NCBI RefSeq assembly: GCF_002077175.1 | Contig: NZ_CP014943.1 | Span: 2,294,001-2,358,000, forward strand | DNA length: 64,000 nt | From: Colwellia sp. PAMC 21821 | Lineage (GTDB): Bacteria > Pseudomonadota > Gammaproteobacteria > Enterobacterales > Alteromonadaceae | Reading direction: 5' to 3' | Part shown: positions 26,718 through 36,159 of the stretch, piece by piece | Numbering within the stretch: position 1 is the first letter of the stretch | Layout: every line of letters starts with the position of its first letter | The notes under the pieces: generated by a model | The model's database searches: none | Told to the model about the DNA's origin: nothing | The model's input: the letters and a program-made list of their open reading frames with translations, nothing else | Translations under genes and position numbers: made by a program

Positions 26718-27047
26718 GATACCATCTACTTGGTTTATTTTAGCGATACACTTTGCTCTATGTCATACCAAGCTGATGAATAATTGAGCTAGGTATGACG
26801 CATAAAGTTAAACTAAAAATATTCAACTGCCATTTTTAGTTTAATTTGACTGATTAATCGCGTTTTTTTGTCATAAAAAAAGTGACTGTTTAATTAGTCA
26901 AATCGCTATTAGTCGTTGCTAATTAATGTTAAATCCATACACTGTCATACAGCAAAGCCGTTTCATAATTTTGTAAATTTCGCTGAACAGGTTTGCCTAT
27001 TTAAACTGCCCATTATGTGTTTGACTTGTTAGGAAATTACCTCGTTC
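26718..27047. other. Intergenic region with several dyads
   Basis: No gene seen. It holds GTCATACC/GGTATGAC (26762-26769 and 26792-26799), a perfect 13-bp inverted repeat TTAAACTAAAAAT/ATTTTTAGTTTAA (26808-26820 and 26832-26844), and ATTTGACTGATTAA with an inverted partner about 45 bp later. These may end the upstream transcript or be repeat remnants. The promoter of the kinase-like gene must lie here. Confidence 0.6.
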
Positions 27048-30000
27048 ATGGATTCAATACAGCCACTATATCGTCAACTAACTAGCCGATTTTATTTATT
27101 AGCCTTAAGCTTCTTCTTACTTTTTTTTGTGGGGTTTTCATTATATTTTCAATATGTTCAAGATTTAGTTGGACTTAAATCTCAACAATTCCCTGCCATT
27201 GAACAACATAGTCAACGGCAATTACTTCTGAATAAAAATGATCGATTACTAAATAACATTATCACCAGTCAATCCCCCACAAGGTTTGATGAAGATTATC
27301 AATCCTTGAAAGAAAACTTGAAAAACATTACCAAACTAAGTCAATACAATAGGCTGTTATTAGAACAGCTAACCCATCGTTTGCAAATACAGGCAGAAAA
27401 TATCTCGAGATTGAGTGAGAATAATCTGAGAAATCTTCAGCTTAAAGATAGTGTTATTATACAGCTGACTCTAGTCGCTGACAGTTTATCTAATTTAATC
27501 ACTGATCAAACAAGGCAACAAAAAGTATTATATCGTCAAATTAATCAAGAAAAATCTACTGCCAGAATCGCGATTGTTAGGGCAAAGGAGCTCAGTAGTC
27601 TGGTTGATAGCTTATATATTAATCGTGAATTACAACAAGGAATAATTGATACTTTAGTGATGTTTAATCAGGTTGATTTGCAATATGATTTAGTAGAATT
27701 TGATTATATTCAGCAAAAAATTCAGAGTGTTATAAATTATTTTTTGGAAAATTCGAACGATACAACTAATAAAACTATCGATGAAAACGCATTGATTGAG
27801 CAAGTAACTGCCCTTAACAAACTATTGTTTAACGAGCAAAATACCTTTGCAAAATGGCGTGGCCAATTACGTATGGCAGCTGACTTTCAAGCTGTATTAA
27901 TTAAACAGAGAGATGAGTTAAGCCCATTACTTGATAAACCACTTGTCTTGCAGCCGCTGAAATCTTCGAATGTTGAGCAGCAGTTATTAACATTGTTGGC
28001 AAAAGGTAATATTGATTTGCAGCCTAAACATTACGTCTGGTTTATAGGGTGTGTTTTTGTTCTGCTTGCTATAATTTTTATCAGCTTGATTTTTAGTCTG
28101 CGAAGAAAAGTTCAGCGCTTTGGTGTGCAAAGCACCGATGTCGTTGAAAAGTTTGTGGCTACGGGAGAAGTTTTAGTAAAAGTACCAGGGGTTGAAGTCA
28201 CACAAATTATTAATTCTATCAAACAGCTGTCTAAACCTCTACACAGTGAGGCGGACTTTCAAGAGCAGCAAAAAAATCATCAAATGTATACTGCGCTTAT
28301 GTCTCGACATACAGGCAAGGTTTTTTGGCAATTGCCTACGTTATCGAAAAAGCAGCAACAACAATTGCGTGCTTTATTAGGTATAAAATTCACTAGCAAA
28401 CATTGGCGTAAGTGTTTTAGTAGAGTAGATGTACTTGCAATTTTGACTCTTGCGCGCCAAGCCAAAAAGAATAATAGTGTCGAAAGAATATCCTTAATCA
28501 GCAATCAAAAAAAAGCTATAGCCTTAACTATCGAATACATTGAGGGCGCATGGTGTGGTAGCTTATGCAATGCAGAAAAAAATCGTGCTCTTAAAGATGA
28601 AAAAATACAATTGCAGGAACAAATTCAACAGCAAAATCAGGCAGATAAGCTTGCTATTATCGCTAATAGTAAAGAAGCATTATCCCTAACCAATAATGTC
28701 CTGATTTTAAGGCAGATGCTGTCATTAACTCAGGGTGATGAACCGCTTGTCTATCAACTGTTGCAGAAACTTGTTCGTTTGAATGAACAGTATAAAACCC
28801 GAGCACAATTGCGTGTTGACCACTTTGTTTTAACTTTATCTACGGTGTCATTGGCCAATGAAATGCATACCGCATTGACCAATGTTAGTTTGACACAAGT
28901 GAAAAACAACAATCATGTCTATTTAAATATGGCAGATAACTTGGCTGCTACAGTTACGCTTGAAAGTGAATTATTTCAATCAATGATAACTACAATATGC
29001 CAAGAAATGTTAACTGATCAATATGGCGTTGAGCTTAATGTTAATCTGCAAGTTGTTGATGTAAATAGCGCTCAACAAACGGTAAAAATGAGCTTTGTAA
29101 TTAATAAAGCATCACATGTTCAGACATCACAACGAGTGATTAATGCATTAGCGCTTAGTGACGAAATAAGTACTGATTTAGGTGCTACTACCTATCATTA
29201 TTTGCAAGATTTAGAGCTAGTCTTCAATGTAAGCAATAAAATTAGTGAATCCTTGGATTTAGGAGGTAAATTTTCTTTTACTTTACCATTTGCCGTAGCC
29301 GGAGACTTGAGCCAACCAAGTAAAGACAAGGCAGTTAAACTGGCAAAGTGTTCGATTTTAGTGATTGCGACTGACAAACTAAGTCGAGAAAGAATTTGTC
29401 AACAGTTTAGTGATAGCAAAGCTTTAGTAGAAACGATGCAAGACTTATCGTTATTTCAACGACAAATTAGCATAAAGCACTTAACGAAAAATCGCTTAGA
29501 TGTTGTTATTTTATCGCCCGAAGTGTATTACTCAGATTACGACTTAATCACCCAACATTTAGCTAGTTTACCGGCTAAAGTACAACCTAAAATAATGGTT
29601 ATTCAACCATTTAATTGCGGAGCATTAAAAAGAACTGGTTTTTTTTCAGTTTCCAATCTGCCTTGGTATACCGATGAACTCATTACTAGAGTTGCTCAGA
29701 TTTTAACTGAGACTAACAATATTAATTTATCTGTTGAACCGGAAATATTCTCACCGTATAGATTTTCCCCTTCGCTAGTGGAAGTGTTGCTTGGTGTATC
29801 AGAGCCCAATAAATATGGTGTTTTGATTAGGATATTGCATTGGCTAGGTTTACAGGTGACCTTGGCTTCTGGGCCAGCGCAGCTTGAGCGTCTATGGCTG
29901 TCGGGGCGATTTTCAGTCGTTATTTCCGAATTCCCGGCCTTTGATTTCAATACCATAGATTCATTGAACGCTGTACGTGGTGTTTTTGCTTTGCAAAAAA

Positions 30001-30674
30001 ATAGTGATAATAAACAAGATTTTTTCGACGCACTTAATTTGCCAAAGCTTTGGTATGGAGATTATTTAGCGCCCGCATTAGATATTCAAAAGTTAACACA
30101 GCAGCTGTCTCCTTGGTTAAAGTCAGATATTAGCATGGGTGAGGGTGCTGATTTTGTAACCCCTAGACGACAACAGCGTCAGCAAGCGGATAAGATAAAT
30201 ACAACACAAAGTCCTTCATCTGTGAAAGCTGATGTTATTTCAGAACCAGTTTTGAGTATGGCTGAGATTGAGCAGCCTTTTGACTTCCCTCTAGATTTAG
30301 AGCCAGAAAGTGAACTTACAGGTGATGCTTTTGATTTAAGTAAATACGCACAAAACCAAGGCTCTGCTGAATTAGCCGCTTTTATGATAGATGAATACTT
30401 AGCTGATATTAGTGCCAATACCCAAGCGTTAAGCAAAGCTATTGATGAGCAAAATTATGATTTGGCAGAACAAATTTTACAATCGTTAATCAAACTGGCA
30501 AAAGTGATTGCTGCCACACCTTTATTAACGCAATGTGAGGAGCTTAGCCAAATGATAATAGCAAGTCGTACAGAGGGTGATTTATCCCCACAACAAAAAG
30601 AAGCATTGCAAGGTCAGCTAAATCAACTCAAACTATGTTTAGTACAGTTAACTGAATTTGCAGAAGCGATATGA
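27048..30674 (+). CDS. Degenerate hybrid histidine-kinase-like membrane protein
   Basis: A 1208-residue protein laid out like a hybrid sensor kinase. There is a membrane span at about 14-36, a long helical periplasmic part (about 40-325), a second span at about 329-351, then a HAMP-like/coiled-coil linker. Next come an ATPase-like region (about 600-760), two receiver-like domains (about 765-885 and 900-1028) and an HPt-like helical bundle (about 1095-1205). None of the expected phosphorylation sites is visible: no H-E/D-x-x-P box, no N-box or glycine boxes, VVILSPEVYYSDYD in place of the receiver aspartate, and LQSLIKLAK where HPt proteins have a histidine. The frame is intact, so it is probably a conserved non-catalytic signalling scaffold. 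It overlaps the DUF1289 gene by 4 bp. Confidence 0.7.
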   Translation: MDSIQPLYRQLTSRFYLLALSFFLLFFVGFSLYFQYVQDLVGLKSQQFPAIEQHSQRQLLLNKNDRLLNNIITSQSPTRFDEDYQSLKENLKNITKLSQYNRLLLEQLTHRLQIQAENISRLSENNLRNLQLKDSVIIQLTLVADSLSNLITDQTRQQKVLYRQINQEKSTARIAIVRAKELSSLVDSLYINRELQQGIIDTLVMFNQVDLQYDLVEFDYIQQKIQSVINYFLENSNDTTNKTIDENALIEQVTALNKLLFNEQNTFAKWRGQLRMAADFQAVLIKQRDELSPLLDKPLVLQPLKSSNVEQQLLTLLAKGNIDLQPKHYVWFIGCVFVLLAIIFISLIFSLRRKVQRFGVQSTDVVEKFVATGEVLVKVPGVEVTQIINSIKQLSKPLHSEADFQEQQKNHQMYTALMSRHTGKVFWQLPTLSKKQQQQLRALLGIKFTSKHWRKCFSRVDVLAILTLARQAKKNNSVERISLISNQKKAIALTIEYIEGAWCGSLCNAEKNRALKDEKIQLQEQIQQQNQADKLAIIANSKEALSLTNNVLILRQMLSLTQGDEPLVYQLLQKLVRLNEQYKTRAQLRVDHFVLTLSTVSLANEMHTALTNVSLTQVKNNNHVYLNMADNLAATVTLESELFQSMITTICQEMLTDQYGVELNVNLQVVDVNSAQQTVKMSFVINKASHVQTSQRVINALALSDEISTDLGATTYHYLQDLELVFNVSNKISESLDLGGKFSFTLPFAVAGDLSQPSKDKAVKLAKCSILVIATDKLSRERICQQFSDSKALVETMQDLSLFQRQISIKHLTKNRLDVVILSPEVYYSDYDLITQHLASLPAKVQPKIMVIQPFNCGALKRTGFFSVSNLPWYTDELITRVAQILTETNNINLSVEPEIFSPYRFSPSLVEVLLGVSEPNKYGVLIRILHWLGLQVTLASGPAQLERLWLSGRFSVVISEFPAFDFNTIDSLNAVRGVFALQKNSDNKQDFFDALNLPKLWYGDYLAPALDIQKLTQQLSPWLKSDISMGEGADFVTPRRQQRQQADKINTTQSPSSVKADVISEPVLSMAEIEQPFDFPLDLEPESELTGDAFDLSKYAQNQGSAELAAFMIDEYLADISANTQALSKAIDEQNYDLAEQILQSLIKLAKVIAATPLLTQCEELSQMIIASRTEGDLSPQQKEALQGQLNQLKLCLVQLTEFAEAI

Positions 30675-30877
30675 GTGTAGAATACCACCAGCCAAAAGAT
30701 AATATTGAAGATATTGCTAGCCCTTGTGTGCGTAATTGTTGTTTAAATGAGCAAGATGTTTGTTTAGGCTGTTTTCGAAATATTGATGAAATTATGGCAT
30801 GGCGCCAACTTGATGTAGCTGCAAAGAAAGACGTGCTTAATAAGTGCCAACAACGTCTAAAACTGCACCTAAAATAA
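30671..30877 (+). CDS. DUF1289 small cysteine-rich protein
   Basis: A 68-residue protein with the DUF1289 pattern: PCVRNCCLNEQDVCLGCFRN followed by IDEIMAWRQLD, four or five cysteines that suggest a zinc or iron-sulfur knuckle. Function unknown. It overlaps the kinase-like gene by 4 bp (ATGA) and is followed 22 bp later by the TPR pseudo-receiver gene, so the three form one operon. Confidence 0.88.
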   Translation: MSVEYHQPKDNIEDIASPCVRNCCLNEQDVCLGCFRNIDEIMAWRQLDVAAKKDVLNKCQQRLKLHLK

Positions 30878-30899
30878 CAGCCTGAGACCAAGGTATAAA

Positions 30900-32549
30900 A
30901 TGGAAGAAGTTGAGAAAAATACATTAGCACAACTCGACCAACTCAATGTTTTAGTTATTGATGATAACTTGCTAGTGCACAGTATTCTAAAAGAAAGCTT
31001 ATTTGCGCTTGGCATAAAGGAAGTGCGTTGTGTACAAAATGCCTACTATGGCATTAGGTTGTGCGATGAAATGTATTTTCATATTATTATTTGTGCATTT
31101 AATGTTAAAAGTGACAAAGATGGTTTCCATTTATTAGAAGAATTAAAGTTTAGAGGTCATGTAAAAAAAACCACGGTATTAATTTTCCTCAGTACAGAAA
31201 CAAATGAATCATTAGTTAACTCTATTATTGAGTTACAACCCGATGACTTTTGGACAAAACCGCTAGCAATTAACAAAGTACGAACTCGTTTCATTGCGAT
31301 ATTAAAGATCAAACAAGTTCTGTTTAATATTAATAGTGCGATAGATAAAAAATCTTACGCCAAAGCACTCTACTATGCCGATCGTCACCTTAATAATGAA
31401 ACGCTTGCACAATACCACCCTAATATTAACCGTATTAAAGGTGAGTCGTATCTGGCCTTGCGCGACTTTGCAGAAGCAGAAAAATTTTATAGCCAATTAT
31501 TTAAACAATATAAGTATTCTTGGGTATATTTAGGTTATGCCAAAGCCTTATTAAAACAAGGTCGTTTAGATGAAATTAGCGACATGATAAAAACCTTGAT
31601 TGATAAGCCAGACACGCGCTTTGGTGCGCACGATATGATGGCGCAGTATTTCATTGAACAAGAAGAATACGAACAGGCCTACGAAGAAATTAAAAAAGCC
31701 ATGGCACTTGCGCCGAGAAATATTGAGCGTAATAAAAAGTCATGGGATTTAGCGCGCTTAACTCATGACCATAAAGGGCAATATGTAGCAACGCGAAACA
31801 TCGCTCAACAAGCAAAAAACTCTATTCATGATTCTCCAGAACTTATACTAAATGTCATTAGATCAGGCATTGACCTAGCCTGCGCGACTCCAGATGAAAG
31901 CGCCAATGAGATATTGCAACAAACCGATCGTTATATCAGACAGTTTGAGCATGATCGGCACGATGCGAACCTTTTTAAGCAACAATTAATTGTTGTAAAA
32001 GCCAGATTACACAACGTACGCAATGAGCGAGATAAAGCGACAAAGTTGGTTGAAAATCATATGTCACTTCAGCCCAGTTCCGTGGTAGAAGATAATTTAG
32101 ATCGCGTTAAAGTATTGCATGAGTTGGGTATGCGTGAGGACGCTATAGATTTGCTTGAAGCCATTAATAATCAGATTGCTGGTGATTCCTTGAATAGCCA
32201 AGTTGTTAGGCGTTACATAGCGCAAGAAAGCGAACAGCGTGAAGAAATACACTTTACCGCCAAAGAGCTGAACAGTATGGCCGTAGAGCATTTTCAGAAG
32301 AACCGCTTATTGCCGGCGCTCGATGCCATTAAACAGGCATTAAAGCTCAGTCCAAGTAATCTCAAACTGCTGTTTAGTCAATTAAAAATATTGATAAAAA
32401 TTAAGCAGGAGGAGCAAGATATACCGGACCACATAGTCTTGGCAGAGGGAATTATCGCTATGCTTTCAAGCCAAAATCTTGAAGGTAAAAGCTTGGTGGC
32501 TTTTGATGATTTGTTGATTAAGTGGCAAAAAGTAACCAGTGAAGGTTAG
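30900..32549 (+). CDS. TPR protein with N-terminal pseudo-receiver domain
   Basis: A 549-residue protein. Residues 15-130 are a CheY-like receiver with the acidic pair in LVIDDN (D21-D22), a threonine in IFLSTET and the lysine in FWTKPL. The phosphoacceptor position reads IIICAFNV, with A66 in place of aspartate. Residues about 140-530 are helical TPR repeats (YLGYAKALLKQGRLDE, AYEEIKKAMALAPRN, ALDAIKQALKLSPSN). It therefore probably switches by protein contact rather than phosphorylation. It follows the degenerate hybrid-kinase-like gene and DUF1289 in one operon, which suggests partners in a non-phosphorelay system (inference). Confidence 0.82.
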   Translation: MEEVEKNTLAQLDQLNVLVIDDNLLVHSILKESLFALGIKEVRCVQNAYYGIRLCDEMYFHIIICAFNVKSDKDGFHLLEELKFRGHVKKTTVLIFLSTETNESLVNSIIELQPDDFWTKPLAINKVRTRFIAILKIKQVLFNINSAIDKKSYAKALYYADRHLNNETLAQYHPNINRIKGESYLALRDFAEAEKFYSQLFKQYKYSWVYLGYAKALLKQGRLDEISDMIKTLIDKPDTRFGAHDMMAQYFIEQEEYEQAYEEIKKAMALAPRNIERNKKSWDLARLTHDHKGQYVATRNIAQQAKNSIHDSPELILNVIRSGIDLACATPDESANEILQQTDRYIRQFEHDRHDANLFKQQLIVVKARLHNVRNERDKATKLVENHMSLQPSSVVEDNLDRVKVLHELGMREDAIDLLEAINNQIAGDSLNSQVVRRYIAQESEQREEIHFTAKELNSMAVEHFQKNRLLPALDAIKQALKLSPSNLKLLFSQLKILIKIKQEEQDIPDHIVLAEGIIAMLSSQNLEGKSLVAFDDLLIKWQKVTSEG

Positions 32550-32581
32550 CCCTAAATACTCGTGATTTATTCGTATGGATA

Positions 32582-33727
32582 TTAAGCGTCCCGCGGCATG
32601 CCTTTTTCAACCGAGCGAATTAACCGTGCGGTTAAACGCAAATTTTGATCTTTAACAAGCGCTTGTTGTTTTAATTTTTGCTGGGCTAATGCCCATTCTA
32701 TATGTTCGGCCACCATAGCCTCTGTATTTGGCAGTTTTTCCGTTAATGCGATGACATTGTCCTCAGAAAAATCAGCGTTACCTAAAGCAACGGCAATATT
32801 GCGCTGCCAGCTTTGAAAGCCAATACGGCGAATAGGCGAACCTTCTGTCTTATTTAAAAATATGGCTTCGTCCCAAGCAAATAATGTCAACAGTTCTATA
32901 TTGTCTAAGTTCTGTCGAGGTTTAAAATCATCTTCACTGCCTAGTTTTGCGAATTTGTTCCAGGGGCAAATTAATTGGCAGTCATCACAACCATAAATTC
33001 TATTACCAATTAACGGCCGAAACTCTTCCGGGATCGCCTCGCGCAACTCTATTGTGAGATATGATATGCAGCGCCTTGCATCGACAACATAAGGTTCGAC
33101 AATTGCTTGGGTTGGGCAAATTTTTATACAGGCCACACACGTACCGCAGTTATTTTCTGCTTTAGTGTCAGTTATTAAGGGAATATCAACCAGTAGTTCA
33201 CCAAGAAAAAACCACGAACCGGCTTGCTTGTTAATCAGTAATGAATGCTTTCCGACCCAGCCTAAACCTGCTTTCTCGGCAAGGGGCCTTTCTAGAATTG
33301 GGGCGGAATCAACAAAAGGGCGGTAGTTCAGGTTTTCACAATGGGCTTTAACTTTTTCACCTAATTGCTTTAGGCGTTTACGCATTAATTTATGATAATC
33401 GCGGCCTAAAGCATAGCGACTGATATAGGCGTGATCCCGACTCTTTAAAATACGAGCAAACTTAGCATCGGTAGGTAAGTAATCCATGCGAACGCTGATC
33501 ACATTAAGGGTGCCTTCCACTAATTCTTTTGCTCTAGCACGCATTAAGCCATGACGGGCCATATAATCCATATTGCCATGATAGTTATTTTCTAACCAAC
33601 GGGTTAACGCGGCTTCGTGCTCAGATAAATCAACATCGCTAATACCTACTTGTGAAAAGCCAAGTTCTTGACCCCAAAGTTTGATTTGGTCGGTTAAATT
33701 TTGATAATTAATAACAGGTGTTGTCAT
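32582..33727 (-). CDS. queG: Epoxyqueuosine reductase QueG
   Basis: A 381-residue cobalamin-dependent iron-sulfur enzyme for the last step of queuosine synthesis in tRNA. It has SAPILERPLAEKAGLGWVGK, two ferredoxin-like clusters (CGTCVACIKICPTQAI and CDDCQLICPWNKF), and a C-terminal HEAT-like part. It is divergent from tsaE. In E. coli nnr (NAD(P)HX repair) lies between these genes; it is absent here. Confidence 0.96.
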   Translation of the reverse strand: MTTPVINYQNLTDQIKLWGQELGFSQVGISDVDLSEHEAALTRWLENNYHGNMDYMARHGLMRARAKELVEGTLNVISVRMDYLPTDAKFARILKSRDHAYISRYALGRDYHKLMRKRLKQLGEKVKAHCENLNYRPFVDSAPILERPLAEKAGLGWVGKHSLLINKQAGSWFFLGELLVDIPLITDTKAENNCGTCVACIKICPTQAIVEPYVVDARRCISYLTIELREAIPEEFRPLIGNRIYGCDDCQLICPWNKFAKLGSEDDFKPRQNLDNIELLTLFAWDEAIFLNKTEGSPIRRIGFQSWQRNIAVALGNADFSEDNVIALTEKLPNTEAMVAEHIEWALAQQKLKQQALVKDQNLRLTARLIRSVEKGMPRDA

Positions 33728-34244
33728 AGCGGTAGAATATTAAAATGATAAAGGTGATATTGAAAGTGCGACAAGGTTAACACATCGCGATAATAAGGTT
33801 AATTCAAGCGGACGACTGGGATGAAAGTATTGCTAGAAAATAGCCGTAATAAGCCGATGGCAAGTGATATTATATCGCAGAGAATATGGAGGATTAATTC
33901 AATCGACATGTATTTTGTCATTAGTGACAAAGGGGTTATCAGTTTGATTAATTAAGTGTGCTACTTTTCATGAGGAAAAACGGATCATGACAAGGCATAA
34001 AATGTAGTCAGTAATTATTCTACTTATAAATTTTATAACGCCGTGGTTATTCATTTTAACTATTAAAAATGAGCAGCTAATTAATCAACTTGGTATAACT
34101 GTATTCAAAGCGCTGCAGCTGATATTATTACAAACACTTAAGGTTAGCATGCTGACAAAATAGTGAGCTATAGCGCCTAAATTGAGCTGCTAATTAATGG
34201 TAATTGTGCAGCAGATAAGATACTTTAGAAGTAATAACGATACG
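33728..34244. other. Intergenic region between queG and tsaE
   Basis: About 515 bp without a supportable gene. It carries the second copy of the short repeat (34053-34096) and near-repeats of GAGCNGCTAATTAAT at 34070 and 34183. Promoters for the divergent queG and tsaE genes must be here. No trace of nnr coding sequence was recognised. Confidence 0.6.
34053..34096. repeat. Short dispersed repeat, copy 2
   Basis: ATTTTAACTATTAAAAATGA, then GCAG, TAATTAATC and AACTTGGTATA. It matches 26033-26078 and its right half matches 22291-22349. Confidence 0.7.
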
Positions 34245-34730
34245 ATGAATAATATAGTGATAAAACAAACCTTTATATTAGCCGATGAACGGGCAACAAT
34301 CGCTTTAGGTAAAAAATTAGCAAATATTGTAAAAGTTGAGCTTAAACAAGGGGTTATTGTTTTTTTAAATGGTGACCTTGGTACTGGGAAAACCACGTTA
34401 ACCCGGGGGTTTGTTCAAGGTATGGGCCATGTTGGTAATGTTAAAAGCCCAACTTACACCTTAGTTGAACCTTATGATTTGCAAGACTGGCAAGTTTATC
34501 ACTTTGATTTATATCGTTTAGCAGATCCTGAAGAATTAGAATATATGGGTATTCGAGATTACTTTAATAGCAATTGTTGTAGCTTCATTGAGTGGCCGGA
34601 AAAAGGTCAGGGTATGCTGCCAGAGCCTGATATGATTATCGATTTAGCCTATCATGATGAGCAGCGTCAAGTTTCATTGCAGGCCAAAACAACATTAGGT
34701 GAGCGCTTGTTATCAATTTTAGCGCCGTAA
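34245..34730 (+). CDS. tsaE: tRNA threonylcarbamoyladenosine biosynthesis ATPase TsaE
   Basis: A 161-residue P-loop ATPase that works with TsaB and TsaD in making t6A37 of tRNA. Motifs are NGDLGTGKTTLTRGF (Walker A), VKSPTYTLVEPY and FDLYRLADPEELE. The ATG at 34245 gives the usual N-terminus; the upstream in-frame ATG at 34197 adds a non-conserved extension. It heads the tsaE-amiB-mutL-miaA-hfq-hflX-hflK-hflC string. Confidence 0.95.
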   Translation: MNNIVIKQTFILADERATIALGKKLANIVKVELKQGVIVFLNGDLGTGKTTLTRGFVQGMGHVGNVKSPTYTLVEPYDLQDWQVYHFDLYRLADPEELEYMGIRDYFNSNCCSFIEWPEKGQGMLPEPDMIIDLAYHDEQRQVSLQAKTTLGERLLSILAP

Positions 34731-34832
34731 ACCATTTTATTAATCGACAGTTTTCAGCGAAACGTACACAAGTTAAACAATATAATAAGAAAAACAGTAG
34801 ATAAAAAAAGTTATTATGGGGTAATAAACACA

Positions 34833-36152
34833 ATGCGTTTAGCAAGTATTGTAAAAAAATTAACGGTGTTAGTTACGCTTTGGCTCGCCTTAACAGCGAC
34901 TGTTAACGCAAGTAATAGCATTGAGAGTGTGCGGATTTGGCCAGCGCCAGAAAATACCCGCATTGTTTTTGATCTCACTGAAAAACCAGACTTTAAATAC
35001 TTTTCATTAAAATCTCCACAGCGCTTAGTTATCGACTTTAAAAATAGCCGGAACAATGCGGTATTAATGTCTGCAATAAAAGCGGATCGCCGAGTTCAGA
35101 AAATTCGAACCAGCAGATCAAAAGAAAAAGGTACTACACGTTTAGTACTCGAATTGGCGGAAGACTATAAAGTTTCAATATTTCCATTGGCGCCTGCTGG
35201 ACAATATAGTGACCGTTTGGTTATTGATCTTTATGATAAAAATAGTCAGCCGATTGCGACCCATGATAATAGCCAAGGTAAACGAGACATCGTCATTGCT
35301 ATTGTCGCTGGTCACGGTGGTGAAGACCCTGGTTCAATTGGCGCTGCAGGTACTTATGAAAAACGTATTACGTTAAACATAGCCCAAAAACTTGCTAACT
35401 TAATCAATCAGAAGCAAGGCCTAAAAGCGGTGATGATCCGCAGTGGTGATTATTATGTTGACCACAATCGTAAAACTGAACTGGCGAGAAAGTCGAAAGC
35501 TGATCTACTTATTTCCATTCATGCGGATGCCTTCACGTCATCACAGCCTAATGGTGCATCGGTGCTAGTTCAAGCAACACGCCGTGCTGATTCAGAATTT
35601 ACCCGCTGGATTCAAAATAGAGAAAAAAACTCTGAGTTATTAGGTGGTGCTGGAGAAACGATCAGAAGCACTAAAGATAATAACTTAGCGATTGCCCTTG
35701 GCGACATGAAAAAAGAATACACCATGGCGAGTAGTTACGATTTTGCCGAGCATGTTGTTAAACAGCTAAAAAAAGTGACCAGACTACATAAGCATAAACC
35801 TGAACGATTAAGTTTAGCGGTGTTAAAATCTTCAGATATCCCGTCAGTATTAATTGAAACTGGCTTTATCTCTAACCCAGAAGAAGAAAGACGACTGAAT
35901 AATAGTAATCATCAACAGAAATTAGCTAATGCAATATACATTGCCGTTGATGATTATTTCTCTCGAAATCCACCTGACGGTACCTTAATGGCAGCAACGC
36001 GTACTCGCGAGCACAAGGTCAGCCGCGGTGAATCGCTTTCTGTGGTTGCCCAACGTTATAAAGTCTCCATCAGGCAATTAAAATCAGCCAATAACCTCAA
36101 ATCTAATGTCGTTAGAATTGGCCAAACACTAAAAATACCACAGGCAGATTAA
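34833..36152 (+). CDS. amiB: N-acetylmuramoyl-L-alanine amidase (AmiB type) with LysM
   Basis: A 439-residue periplasmic zinc amidase that cuts peptide stems from glycan strands at the septum. It has a signal peptide (to about 27, ATVNAS), an AMIN domain (about 30-130) for septal targeting, and the Amidase_3 domain (about 150-375) with zinc ligands in [10 protein letters not shown] and SIHADAF and the catalytic glutamate in LIETGFISN. One LysM repeat lies at about 395-437. The regulatory helix typical of EnvC-activated amidases is likely in the catalytic domain; EnvC is encoded at 8674-9879. mutL starts 7 bp later. Confidence 0.95.
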   Translation: MRLASIVKKLTVLVTLWLALTATVNASNSIESVRIWPAPENTRIVFDLTEKPDFKYFSLKSPQRLVIDFKNSRNNAVLMSAIKADRRVQKIRTSRSKEKGTTRLVLELAEDYKVSIFPLAPAGQYSDRLVIDLYDKNSQPIATHDNSQGKRDIVIAIVAGHGGEDPGSIGAAGTYEKRITLNIAQKLANLINQKQGLKAVMIRSGDYYVDHNRKTELARKSKADLLISIHADAFTSSQPNGASVLVQATRRADSEFTRWIQNREKNSELLGGAGETIRSTKDNNLAIALGDMKKEYTMASSYDFAEHVVKQLKKVTRLHKHKPERLSLAVLKSSDIPSVLIETGFISNPEEERRLNNSNHQQKLANAIYIAVDDYFSRNPPDGTLMAATRTREHKVSRGESLSVVAQRYKVSIRQLKSANNLKSNVVRIGQTLKIPQAD

Positions 36153-36159
36153 CCCTCGC

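Noticed and set aside
27048..30674. Reading the kinase-like gene as a decayed pseudogene
   Set aside because: There is no frameshift or stop over 1208 codons, the domain order is kept, and it is coupled to the next gene by a 4-bp overlap.
33908..33955. A 15-codon frame (MYFVISDKG...) with a GGAGG about 15 bp upstream
   Set aside because: Too short, with no family or neighbour support, and in a region without other coding signs.
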